Origin: Methylobacteriaceae bacterium
Lineage (GTDB): Bacteria > Pseudomonadota > Alphaproteobacteria > Rhizobiales > Beijerinckiaceae
Direction of reading: 5' to 3'
DNA length: 64,000 nt
Assembly: GCA_020638135.1 (NCBI GenBank)
Contig: JACKJE010000002.1
Span: 124,001 to 188,000 of the forward strand
The notes beneath the pieces are model-generated. The model searched no databases. It saw only the letters and a list, made by a program, of their open reading frames with translations, and was not told the origin of the DNA. Positions within the stretch are counted from its first letter, which is position 1, and every line of letters starts with the position of its first letter. Shown piece after piece: positions 9,843 through 17,282 of this stretch. The position numbers and the translations under genes were made by a program.

Positions 9843-11270
9843 TCAATCCGCGGCGTTGGCGGCAAGCGCCGCGGGCTTCGCATCCGCGCCTGACCGTCCC
9901 GCGCCCAGCATCGCCGCGCGAAACTCCGACTCGGCAATGAAGAAATCGCGTTGTGCGTCGATTGCGGCGACGTTGCTCTGAATGCGCGCGCGCACGTCCT
10001 GCAGCAGCACGAACAGGTCAGACAGCATGCCGTTGTAACGCAGCAGCGACTCGTCCTGGATCGTCTTGCGCAGGGGAAGAACGCGGGACGTGTAGAGCCG
10101 GGCGACGCCAAGAGCGCCGCTGTAGGCGGCATAGGCCTCGCGGATTTCCGAGCGCGCATTGACGGCCTTCTCGACGAGCCGGTTGACGGCGCGCATGTAG
10201 GTTTCTTCCGCTTCTCGCGCGCGCGCTTCGCCGAAGTCGAAAATCGGGATTTCGAAGGCGGCCTCGTAACCGCGCAGTCGAGCGCGCTCGGTTGTCGTCA
10301 CGCCGGAGGAATCGACCTTCGTCGCCCATGACACGTTTTCCGCTCCCGACAGGCTCAACGCGTTGACGAAGCGCGTCGCCTGCGTGAGGCCGAGCGACTT
10401 GGCAGTCCGCTCGAGATCGGTGCGCGCCATGGCAAGATCGATCCGCTTGGCGATCGCCACGCCTTCGAGATCGCGAGACGAAGCGACTGTTCGTGGCAAG
10501 CGTGGCAACGCGGCTGGCAGACCAAACCGAATATCGTCGCCCCACAGCCCCATCAACCGCGTCAGGCGTTCCTTCTCGACTTTTTCCTGCGTCCGCGCCC
10601 GCGCGACCTGCGCCGATATTTCCGCATAGAAGGCGAATTCGCGCCCCTGATCGAGTTTGGAAAGGGCGCCGGTCTCGCCGAGCTTGCGGGCGAGTTCCGC
10701 CGTCGTCTCGACGGTGGCGCGAGCCTTCTCCAGATAGTTCGTCTGCGCCCGCGCGGCGACAGCTTTCCAATATTGCCGGCGAACATCGGCCGCCAGCCGC
10801 AACGTGTCAGAGATTGCAGTCTGTTGCGCGAAACGCCATCTGCTTTTGGCGATTTCCTTTCGGGCCGGCAGGGTCGCGAGCGCGAGCAGATCGGCGGCAA
10901 GGCGCCGCTCGATATCGAGCATCATGACGCCGCGAACGCTGAGGAGCGACGCGCTCGGATTCGGCGGAAGACTGTCGGCCACGAATTGCGCTTCCGAAAT
11001 GCCGAGGTCGTTGTAGGCCGCCTGCAGGCCCTTGTTGCGCAACAAGGCCACCTGTACCGCGCGATCGGCCGTCAGGCCCCTGCGAAGCATGGCGCGCGCC
11101 TGATCCTCGGCGACGAGATCCTGCTGGTCGGTCGCGACCTTGACCACCTCGAGTTTGGTAGCCGCGCCGACGCCGTCTGCAACCACGGAAATTCCGCCAT
11201 CCGGCGAGAAAGATGCGCAACCCGTAAGCAAAGTCACGAGCGGCAAGAGCGCCATCGCGTTGCGGATCAT
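9843..11270 (-). CDS. TolC/CusC-type outer-membrane efflux lipoprotein
   Basis: A 475-residue outer-membrane factor. The signal peptide ends in a lipobox 'LLTGC' (Cys18), and the body has the two long helical repeats of the TolC fold, with runs such as 'ARAQTNYLEKARATVETTAE' and 'RYNGMLSDLFVLLQDVRARI'. Such proteins form the exit channel of a tripartite pump. No CusA or CusB partner is present in the window, which is unusual. The start at 11270 overlaps the previous lipoprotein stop (ATGA), and the stop lies 10 bases before the oxidase start, so it is embedded in the copper operon. The Ala-rich C-terminus is probably disordered. Confidence 0.92.
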   Translation of the reverse strand: MIRNAMALLPLVTLLTGCASFSPDGGISVVADGVGAATKLEVVKVATDQQDLVAEDQARAMLRRGLTADRAVQVALLRNKGLQAAYNDLGISEAQFVADSLPPNPSASLLSVRGVMMLDIERRLAADLLALATLPARKEIAKSRWRFAQQTAISDTLRLAADVRRQYWKAVAARAQTNYLEKARATVETTAELARKLGETGALSKLDQGREFAFYAEISAQVARARTQEKVEKERLTRLMGLWGDDIRFGLPAALPRLPRTVASSRDLEGVAIAKRIDLAMARTDLERTAKSLGLTQATRFVNALSLSGAENVSWATKVDSSGVTTTERARLRGYEAAFEIPIFDFGEARAREAEETYMRAVNRLVEKAVNARSEIREAYAAYSGALGVARLYTSRVLPLRKTIQDESLLRYNGMLSDLFVLLQDVRARIQSNVAAIDAQRDFFIAESEFRAAMLGAGRSGADAKPAALAANAAD

Positions 11271-11488
11271 GGCCGCGCCTCCTTCGGCTTCGGCATGACG
11301 CGACGGTTGATCGTCGCCCAGTCGGCCGGCGCGACGATTCGGAAATCGCGGGCGCCCGCCGTCACGTTCGCCGCCCTGATTGAAGGCACGCGAACACTGG
11401 CGTCGGCCGCGCGCGTGTAATGCGGCGGCGCCGGTTGAGCGCACGCCGCCAACAGGAGGCAAGGCGCCCCCGCAAGCAGGAATTTCAT
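11267..11488 (-). CDS. small lipoprotein of the copper operon
   Basis: A 73-residue predicted lipoprotein with signal 'MKFLLAGAPCLLLAAC' and a lipobox Cys at residue 16. The mature part has no recognised domain but includes 'FRIVAPADWATINRRVMPKP'. ATG at 11488 begins the signal peptide; a Met at 11539 would prepend 17 unlikely residues. The stop overlaps the efflux lipoprotein start by four bases, so the two are probably co-translated. Short lipoproteins of this type are seen beside outer-membrane factors in copper loci, but no function is known to me. Confidence 0.72.
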   Translation of the reverse strand: MKFLLAGAPCLLLAACAQPAPPHYTRAADASVRVPSIRAANVTAGARDFRIVAPADWATINRRVMPKPKEARP

Positions 11489-11587
11489 GGTTCTGGGCCT
11501 GAGTTTCGGGAGATCGGCGGCTATCGACGAACCGGGCATTGCGATGGATTGCCGACGCAACGCCGAGGGCGCGTCCCTGCGGACGAA

Positions 11588-11965
11588 CTAGCCGCGCGGC
11601 GGCCTCTCGATCGAATAGGCGAGGCCGAGGTCCATCAGGCGTTCGACCGGAAGCCAGTTGGCATTGGCCTCGGTTGCGGCGGTCAACCGCGTCGCAACCG
11701 GCGGAACAGGCGGCTCGCAGCCGACGGGGCCGCAGCACGCGTCGCCGCACGTCCCTCCCGTCGCGTAGCCGACATGACCTGCGACTCCGGTCTCGACATG
11801 GCCGGCATCGGCATGGGCGTGATGATGATGGGCCGACGCCGCGTGGACGACAGGCGCGGGCGCCGCCGCAACGCGCGGCGCGACAATCCCGGCAGCGCTC
11901 ATGGCGAGCGCGGCCAGGGCCGCAACGGCAAATCCGATTCGCCTGAGCAAGGAAAGCACCGACAT
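11588..11965 (-). CDS. His/Cys-rich exported protein, probable metal binder
   Basis: A 125-residue protein with an N-terminal hydrophobic segment (about residues 8-30), then a His cluster 'ASAHHHHAHADAGH', then a Cys cluster 'GGTCGDACCGPVGCEPP'. It is the first intact gene of the minus-strand copper operon. The composition indicates periplasmic binding of soft or borderline metals. I do not recognise a family. Start alternatives exist at 11998 and 12073; the one chosen gives the cleanest membrane or signal segment, although its ribosome site is weak. About 100 bases separate it from the lipoprotein. Confidence 0.65.
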   Translation of the reverse strand: MSVLSLLRRIGFAVAALAALAMSAAGIVAPRVAAAPAPVVHAASAHHHHAHADAGHVETGVAGHVGYATGGTCGDACCGPVGCEPPVPPVATRLTAATEANANWLPVERLMDLGLAYSIERPPRG

Positions 11966-12100
11966 CCAACCAAACTTTGGCCAAGACCGGGAAACCATAC
12001 TGTCGAGCAAGAGAGCCTGCAATATGGCGATGCCCGCCGGGACGGCCTTGCGCGCACGCCGCGCCAGTCGCATGCAAAGCGCGTTGCGCCGCCCGACGGT

Positions 12101-12490
12101 CTACGCGACGGTGAATTGGGCCATCATTCCCATTCCGCCGCGCATCGGCTGAAGCAGGACCTGCTGGCGCGTCGCAATTTTCGACGCGCCAGGCGCGCCA
12201 GGCCCGTCGAGCTTGGCGGGCGGCTGATCGAGATTGAATGAGGGACGCCACGCGCCGCTGGCCGGATCGAATTATGAGGGCCGCCGTCGACCGCCCCGGA
12301 AACGATTGCCCCGCGCCAATACACGGTTGTCGGTCCTTTCAGCTCGTTGCGGATCGTGACTCGGGTTTCGTCACCGCGTCGCAACAGCAACGTCGGTCCG
12401 AGATATTTGGCCCCGTCGATTGTGATAAACTGTGCCAGTCGCAGGCTAATTCCATTCGAGCGGCGCCCCCGCTGCTGAGTTCGACGTCGG
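12101..12490 (-). pseudogene. remnant of a second multicopper oxidase
   Basis: The minus strand here reads the first cupredoxin region of a multicopper oxidase ('LGPTLLLRRGDETRVTIRN', then 'GPTTVYWRGAIVSGAVDGGP', where 'HWHG' has decayed to 'YWRG'). After a one-base frame change near 12238 it reads a typical oxidase C-terminus ('LLQPMRGGMGMMAQFTVA') ending with TAG at 12101. The central 250 or more residues, including the other copper-binding blocks, are missing. It is therefore an internally deleted, frameshifted relic lying between the cytochrome c gene and the intact copper operon. Confidence 0.72.
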
Positions 12491-12538
12491 CTGATTGAAG
12501 CTTCGACGCCGTCTGTCTGAAGGAACCGCGACGCCGCG

Positions 12539-12973
12539 CTACATCCGATGTTCTCGGTAGACGATGCCGTTCGCCGCCTGGAGCTCGCGGATGTAGCGAA
12601 CGATGGCAGCCACGTCTTCCTTCGATACCCTCGGCTGCGCAGGCATGTCCCCGAACGGCCAGTGGTGCCGCCGCACGCCGAACTTGGCCGCCAGGAAAAA
12701 GGCCTCATCGGCGTGATGCCCAGGATTGTATATGTCGTGCACCAGCGGCGGCCCCTGGTTCGTTCCCGACGCATTGACGCCGTGGCATTGGGCGCAATTG
12801 GAGTCGAAGGCCGTCTTGCCCATATTCGCCTGGGCCGAGAGCTGCGGCAGCTTCACGACGACCTGGGCCCCGTCGGCTGTGCGCGGCTTGTTCGATTGCA
12901 CGACCCACAGTCCGATGCCCCCGGCGAAGAACGCCAGGATGAGATATTTCGGCAAGCCGGCCTTGATGTTCAT
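12539..12973 (-). CDS. membrane-anchored class I cytochrome c
   Basis: A 144-residue mono-heme cytochrome c. An uncleaved N-terminal membrane segment (residues 8-26) anchors it to the inner membrane facing the periplasm. Heme attaches at C60-A-Q-C63-H64, and the distal ligand is likely the Met in 'FGDMPAQPRVS'. It could carry electrons between the respiratory chain and the neighbouring copper oxidase, a common pairing in copper loci. That is an inference from position. The 240 bases upstream to the SHOCT gene hold no recognisable gene. Confidence 0.92.
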   Translation of the reverse strand: MNIKAGLPKYLILAFFAGGIGLWVVQSNKPRTADGAQVVVKLPQLSAQANMGKTAFDSNCAQCHGVNASGTNQGPPLVHDIYNPGHHADEAFFLAAKFGVRRHHWPFGDMPAQPRVSKEDVAAIVRYIRELQAANGIVYREHRM

Positions 12974-13213
12974 CTCTGACCTCTCGCCTCGCCAAGCCGC
13001 CGTCGGCAGGCGAAGTCAAGCAATGGAACCTGCGCATGTCGGGCGCCATCACGCGCAGACGCTCTCGCTTCGGACCGCCGCGCCATGGCGCCTCGATACT
13101 CTCGCATAAGCGCTACGTCCCATCGTCCGCTTCGTCGCCGCAACCTAACGATGTGGCGACCACCGGACTTGATTCCGGTCAAGAGCGCGCGACCGGATTC
13201 GACAAGCGCAAGC

Positions 13214-13492
13214 TCAGCTCGAGAGGTCGCGCTTTTTCTGGAGATATTCCTCGCGCTCGATTTCGCCTCGGGCGTAGCGTTCTTCGAGCACGTCCAGCCC
13301 TCTCGAGCGCCCGGCGGGCAGTTGAGGCGGCTGCCCCGGTTGCTGCTGTTGCGATCTCTGGAAGAACCAGACGACGCCGCCCACGATCGCGGCGAGAATG
13401 ACGAGCCAGATGATCATGCCGACCGGTCCATATCCACCATAGCCCCAGCCTCCCATCATGCCGTAATTCGGTCCATAGCCCCACATCGTCAT
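13214..13492 (-). CDS. SHOCT-domain small membrane protein
   Basis: A 92-residue protein with a Gly/Tyr/Met-rich N-terminus ('MWGYGPNYGMMGGWGYGGYG'), one transmembrane helix (about residues 25-45), a Gln-rich linker and a C-terminal SHOCT motif ('LDVLEERYARGEIEREEYLQ'). SHOCT proteins are common in copper and heavy-metal loci but lack a fixed function. Its ATG overlaps the upstream stop (TAATG), so it is translationally coupled to the small exported protein before it. Confidence 0.85.
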   Translation of the reverse strand: MTMWGYGPNYGMMGGWGYGGYGPVGMIIWLVILAAIVGGVVWFFQRSQQQQPGQPPQLPAGRSRGLDVLEERYARGEIEREEYLQKKRDLSS

Positions 13493-13731
13493 TACTCCGG
13501 TTGATAGCGGCCGTTGTAACGGTTGAACGCGAATTTCTGCACGAGCGCGTCCTTGTCCTTGGTCACGACTTCAGCGGTGATCGTGTCGGCGTCCTTTTCC
13601 TTGACATCGCCGAGCTTAAGCCGAGGATTGTCGATCATCATGCCCCAGCCCTGCGCGACGGCCGGCGCGACTAAACCGCCCGCAAGCGCGACGCCGGGCC
13701 CTGCAATCATCAGTCGTATCTCGCGCATCAT
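13492..13731 (-). CDS. small exported protein of the copper island
   Basis: A 79-residue protein with a signal peptide ending 'APAVAQG' and a mature part 'WGMMIDNPRLKLGDVKEKDA...VQKFAFNRYNGRYQPE'. The end resembles small periplasmic proteins of copper and heavy-metal loci that carry a conserved 'F.V.R..G...' tail. No named family is assigned. Tandem Met codons at 13731 and 13728 follow an AAGGAAGAAAG site. It is the first gene of a two-gene unit with the SHOCT protein, next to short direct repeats that may be its operator. Confidence 0.7.
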   Translation of the reverse strand: MMREIRLMIAGPGVALAGGLVAPAVAQGWGMMIDNPRLKLGDVKEKDADTITAEVVTKDKDALVQKFAFNRYNGRYQPE

Positions 13732-13794
13732 CTTTCTTCCTTGGGCTAGCCTCGGTCGAACACGCGACCAAATTCTGCACGATCCGAACGGAAA

Positions 13795-13846
13795 CCTGTC
13801 ACAGGAGTGTGCCGCCGCCCCACAAGAGTGTGACAAAGTGTGACAG
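13795..13846. promoter_or_regulatory. inverted and direct repeats in the divergent copper promoter region
   Basis: Between the small exported gene (minus) and the truncated response regulator (plus) lie CCTGT-C-ACAGG (13795-13805) and two direct copies of GTGTGACA at 13828-13835 and 13838-13845, spaced ten bases apart. Direct repeats one helical turn apart are what OmpR-family response regulators bind, which fits the regulator remnant next to them. Confidence 0.45.
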
Positions 13847-13916
13847 ACAGGCGCGTCGAAACGTTGCGTTGCAATTTTTTCCCGCGCCTGACCGCAATCG
13901 GCGGCAGCTTCACATC

Positions 13917-14153
13917 ATGAGCGCAGGCCCGCATGTTCTTGTCGTCGACGACCATCGCGCAATTCGCGACCTGGTATCACGCGCACTGACAAAGGAAGGG
14001 TTTCGCGCAAGCGCCGTCGGCGACGAGTTGCGCCGGCGCAGGGATACGATCGAAGCGGCCTGTCATCGCAAGCGCCGCCACGTCGACGGGCGCGCTCAAG
14101 AGGGCTGCTGGTCTAGCAACACCGAAGCGGCCTCTGGTTTGAAGGCTCTGTAG
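13917..14153 (+). pseudogene. truncated response regulator (receiver-domain start only)
   Basis: From ATG at 13917 about 35 residues match the beginning of a receiver domain: 'PHVLVVDDHRAIRDLVSRAL' followed by 'TKEGFRASAVGD'. From about 14030 the frame becomes Arg-rich and unrelated, and it ends at 14153 without the phosphorylation Asp, the conserved Lys or a DNA-binding domain. It looks like the 5' stump of a copper-responsive regulator cut by a rearrangement. The stretch to 14213 contains no recognisable gene or insertion sequence. Confidence 0.65.
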
Positions 14154-14213
14154 TTCTAAACGGTTGCACTGGCCGAGAAGTCAGTTTGTGATCAGGATCG
14201 CCGATCCCCTCTC

Positions 14214-14558
14214 CTATTCTGCTCCTCGAAAGCAGGAAAACCCGTATGGTGTAAACTTGAAGGGTAGATGGCAGTGGCTTTCCGGATCGTTGATTGCAAA
14301 GCGAAACGGCACGATATCGAGAAAGGTCGGCGTCGTGCCTCCAGCTGCCAGATATTCGCCGATGTAGAAGGTTGCCTCGTACACGCCGCGTGGCATGACG
14401 CCCCCAAGAGCAGCTGCGTTCACCAGGCCATTCGCACCGACGAGCCCATCGGCAACGAACGTGCTTGTCTCGTCGCCGATGCGGTCGACGCGCACACGCA
14501 GTCCTTTCGCTGCCACTCCGCGGCCGATGTCGACGGCATGAATCGAGATCCCCGGCAT
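14214..14558 (-). CDS. divergent 5-hydroxyisourate hydrolase (transthyretin-like)
   Basis: A 114-residue protein of the transthyretin/HIU hydrolase family, which opens 5-hydroxyisourate in urate breakdown. It keeps the N-terminal His (H7 in 'SIHAVDIGRG') and the late 'HCHLPFKFTPYGFSCFRG'. However, the conserved Arg of the 'ADGR' block is Leu (L45 in 'ANGLV'), and the C-terminal YRGS signature is FRGA plus one Glu. It may have altered chemistry or a binding role. It is the last gene of the operon, seven bases after the permease, which already encodes a canonical HIU hydrolase domain in its first gene. Confidence 0.82.
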   Translation of the reverse strand: MPGISIHAVDIGRGVAAKGLRVRVDRIGDETSTFVADGLVGANGLVNAAALGGVMPRGVYEATFYIGEYLAAGGTTPTFLDIVPFRFAINDPESHCHLPFKFTPYGFSCFRGAE

Positions 14559-14565
14559 GGATCGC

Positions 14566-15384
14566 TCACCGCATCTGGCTGGTAAGGCCGGCAAAGCGTT
14601 CGGCCAGGGCCATCAAAATGAGCGTCGCCACGATGATGACGCCCGATGCCGCGGCGGTACGTACGTCGAGATTGGTCTCGATCTGCTGCCACAGATGGAT
14701 TGGCAGCACTTCTGTCCTTTCGTCGGCCAGAAACAGCGACACCGGCACGTTGTCGAACGAGGCCATGAAGGCGAGGAAGCCGCCCGCGCCGATACCGCGC
14801 CCGATCAACGGCAGTGTGATGCGCCGGAACGTTTCCGCATGCGTCGCGCCCAAGCTTAGGGAAGCGTCGGCGAGCGCGGGATCGAGCTGGGCGAGCGCGG
14901 CGAGCGTCGTTCGAATGACGAAGGGCACGCAGACGATGACATGACCAAGAACCAGCAGCGGCAGATTGGGACGCAAACCGATGCGGTAGATGAAGATCAG
15001 CGCCGCAAAACCGAAGGCGAGCGCCGGCAGCAACAGGGGCGACATGAAGAGCCCGTCGAGAAGCCGCGCCTTCCATCCCCTGCTGCGCGACACCGCGACC
15101 GCCGCGCCCGTGCCGAGAACGACCGAAAGCGCTGTCGTCCAAATCGCGACGATCAGGCTGTTGAGCGCAGCGGTCTGCATCTGGTCGGCGTCGGCGAGCG
15201 CCCGGTACCAACGCAGCGAATAACCGGAAGGCGGAAACTTCAGGGAAGCGGAATCGGTAAAGGATGTGATCAGGATGACAATGCTCGGCGCAATCAGCAC
15301 GATCGCGGCCAACACTGTCGCAATGCCGAAGGCGATCGTCAGCGAGGCTGCATTCCAGTCACGGACGCGAACGGGATCAGGCAT
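14566..15384 (-). CDS. ABC importer inner-membrane permease, PotC-like
   Basis: A 272-residue permease with six transmembrane segments and the cytoplasmic EAA-type loop 'LADASLSLGATHAETFRRIT' that docks on the ATPase. By gene order and type it is the second permease of a spermidine/putrescine-class ABC importer. Its start overlaps the previous permease by eight bases. Because it lies between urate-pathway genes, the transported compound is probably urate, allantoin or another ureide rather than a polyamine; this is an inference. Confidence 0.92.
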   Translation of the reverse strand: MPDPVRVRDWNAASLTIAFGIATVLAAIVLIAPSIVILITSFTDSASLKFPPSGYSLRWYRALADADQMQTAALNSLIVAIWTTALSVVLGTGAAVAVSRSRGWKARLLDGLFMSPLLLPALAFGFAALIFIYRIGLRPNLPLLVLGHVIVCVPFVIRTTLAALAQLDPALADASLSLGATHAETFRRITLPLIGRGIGAGGFLAFMASFDNVPVSLFLADERTEVLPIHLWQQIETNLDVRTAAASGVIIVATLILMALAERFAGLTSQMR

Positions 15385-16207
15385 GGCGATGCGCTCGCGC
15401 CGCGATTGTGTTGAGAAGCGCGACCGCCGCGAGAACGGCGATCATGAAGATGACCGAGAGGGCGGCGGCGAATGGCCAGTTGTTGGCGCCGACCGCCTGC
15501 TGGTAGATGTGCAGCGGCATGTACACGAGACGCGCGCCGCCGATCAGCGACTGCGTAACGAAGGCCGTCACGCAGGCCGCATAGGTCAGGATGCAGCCCG
15601 CGACAATTCCCGGCGTCGAGAGGGGCAAGGTCACGCGCCACAGCGTGCGCCAGGCGCCGGCGCCGAGCGCCTGCGACGCATCCGACAAATTGGGGTCGAT
15701 GCGCGACAGGACGGTGAGGATCGGCAGGACCATCAAAGGCATCTGCACCTGAGCGAGCACAATGACGACGCCGACTTCTGAATAGAGAAGTTTCAATGGC
15801 TCCTGCGTGAGGCCGAGCGACTGAACGATCTGATTCAGGACACCGTAACGTCCGAGAATGACGATCCAGGCGAAAGTGCGCACGACCACACTGGTCATGA
15901 TCGGCAGAACGACGATGAACAGGAGAAGCGACTGGACGCGCGGCGACGAACGCGCCGCGACCCAGGCGATCGGATAGCCGAACACGAGACAGACCGCCGT
16001 GGACTTGATTCCGAGCAGCAGCGTATCGATCAGGATCGAGTAGTTGAAGCGATCGGTGAAGAACTTGACGTAGTTCTGCAGCGTGAAACGGCCGAACTCG
16101 CTGTCGCCCGACAGCGACAGCGCGAGCAGCACGCAAAGCGGCGCGATGAAGGCGACAAGAAACAATGCCGCCAACGGAACCGCCAGTGCGAGACTGTCGC
16201 GCTGCAT
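15377..16207 (-). CDS. ABC importer inner-membrane permease, PotB-like
   Basis: A 276-residue permease with six transmembrane segments and the EAA loop 'LSDASQALGAGAWRTLWRVT'. It pairs with the PotC-like chain in the inner membrane to form the import channel. It starts seven bases after the binding-protein stop and overlaps the next permease by eight bases, so the transporter subunits are tightly coupled. The 'KSTAVCLVFGYPIAWVAAR' region matches the PotB half of this transporter class. Confidence 0.92.
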   Translation of the reverse strand: MQRDSLALAVPLAALFLVAFIAPLCVLLALSLSGDSEFGRFTLQNYVKFFTDRFNYSILIDTLLLGIKSTAVCLVFGYPIAWVAARSSPRVQSLLLFIVVLPIMTSVVVRTFAWIVILGRYGVLNQIVQSLGLTQEPLKLLYSEVGVVIVLAQVQMPLMVLPILTVLSRIDPNLSDASQALGAGAWRTLWRVTLPLSTPGIVAGCILTYAACVTAFVTQSLIGGARLVYMPLHIYQQAVGANNWPFAAALSVIFMIAVLAAVALLNTIAARAHRHA

Positions 16208-16214
16208 TGGCGCC

Positions 16215-17264
16215 TCAGATCTTCACTTCGCGGTTGAACTGCTCGATCAACGCGCTCCGCATCGGACCGATCTTCTCCCAGTTTATGGCGCGCACCTTGG
16301 CGAGGTCGGCGTGGGTCTTGGCGATCGACTGCGTGATTGCGCCTTCGAGCGGCACATTGGAGTTGGACGGAATGATGTCGAACGGCGGTTTCTGCATCGC
16401 AGCCTGTACAGCCGGATCCAGATTCGTGTCGATATAGGCAGCGGCAAGGTCGGGCGCTTCAGCGTTCGCGACGATATGCATGCTCGTGTGCCAGCCGACC
16501 GGACCCGTGTCGGGAATGGAGAGTTCGACCGGCACGTCCTTCGCCTTCAGCGTCTGCACAAAATTGAAATTGTAGGGCGCGATATCGATTTGTTCCTGCT
16601 GCCAGAGCGTAGCGAAAGCGCCGAGATTGGCGCCGATCGCGCCGACATTCGGCAAGAGCTCGCGCAGCGCCTTGAAGCCCGCGTCGAAATTGTCGTCGGC
16701 GCCGCCACGCAGGCGGTTGATCTCGGCGAGAAAGGCGATGCCGAGCTGGCTGTTGAGCGCGGTGAGGCCGACGCGGCCCTTGTATTGCGGGTCCCAGAGC
16801 GCATCCCAGCTTTTCGGCGGGTTCTTGATCTTCTTCGGATTGTAGCCGATGCCGATCACCTGCACGGACACGCGTGGCCCCCACTTGTCCTGAAACTCGG
16901 GCAGGAGGCTCGCGTAGTTCGGCGACTTGGCGACGGGATATTCGACGATGAGGCCCTGCTTGACCGCATCGATCACCTGGGGCGAGTCGAAGAAGGCGAC
17001 ATCGAATGGCGGCTTGCCGCCCTTTGCTGCGGACAGCCGCGAGATCTGATCGGTTCCGAGAATGATCGACTGGGTCGCCTTGGCGCCGGTGCGCTTCACG
17101 AAGGCCGGAAGCAGAACCTGGCGATGCGCCTCGTTCCATGTGCCGGGAAAAGTCGCGGCGACGAGCGTCTGCGCCTGCGCCCGGGCGAAGCCGGGCATCA
17201 GTGCGCCGGCGCCGGCGAGGCCCACGCTCTTGAGCAATGTGCGGCGGTCAGGCGTGCTGAACAT
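16215..17264 (-). CDS. ABC importer periplasmic binding protein, PotD-like
   Basis: A 349-residue extracytoplasmic solute-binding protein. The N-terminus 'DRRTLLKSVGLAGAGALMPG' is a twin-arginine signal, cleaved near 'FARAQA'. The mature part follows the PotD/extracellular solute-binding family 1 pattern ('FPGTWNEAHRQVLLPAF', 'FDVAFFDSPQVI', 'WQQEQIDIAPYNFNF'). The acidic polyamine-binding residues cannot be confirmed by eye. In this operon it probably captures a purine breakdown product. It lies 18 bases after the ATPase gene. Confidence 0.92.
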   Translation of the reverse strand: MFSTPDRRTLLKSVGLAGAGALMPGFARAQAQTLVAATFPGTWNEAHRQVLLPAFVKRTGAKATQSIILGTDQISRLSAAKGGKPPFDVAFFDSPQVIDAVKQGLIVEYPVAKSPNYASLLPEFQDKWGPRVSVQVIGIGYNPKKIKNPPKSWDALWDPQYKGRVGLTALNSQLGIAFLAEINRLRGGADDNFDAGFKALRELLPNVGAIGANLGAFATLWQQEQIDIAPYNFNFVQTLKAKDVPVELSIPDTGPVGWHTSMHIVANAEAPDLAAAYIDTNLDPAVQAAMQKPPFDIIPSNSNVPLEGAITQSIAKTHADLAKVRAINWEKIGPMRSALIEQFNREVKI

Positions 17265-17282
17265 GGGCGCTCTCCTCAGATT

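Noticed and set aside
9833..10159. N-terminal extension of the multicopper oxidase
   Set aside because: The frame is open, but it overlaps the efflux lipoprotein. The Tat signal and a strong ribosome site fix the start at 9832.
11271..12251. N-terminal extension of the outer-membrane efflux protein
   Set aside because: The lipoprotein signal begins at 11270, and the extension is antisense-like or overlaps the small lipoprotein and His/Cys-rich genes.
13795..13846. CRISPR-like repeats
   Set aside because: Only two 8-bp direct copies with a two-base gap. This suits a regulator site and not a CRISPR array; no array exists in the window.
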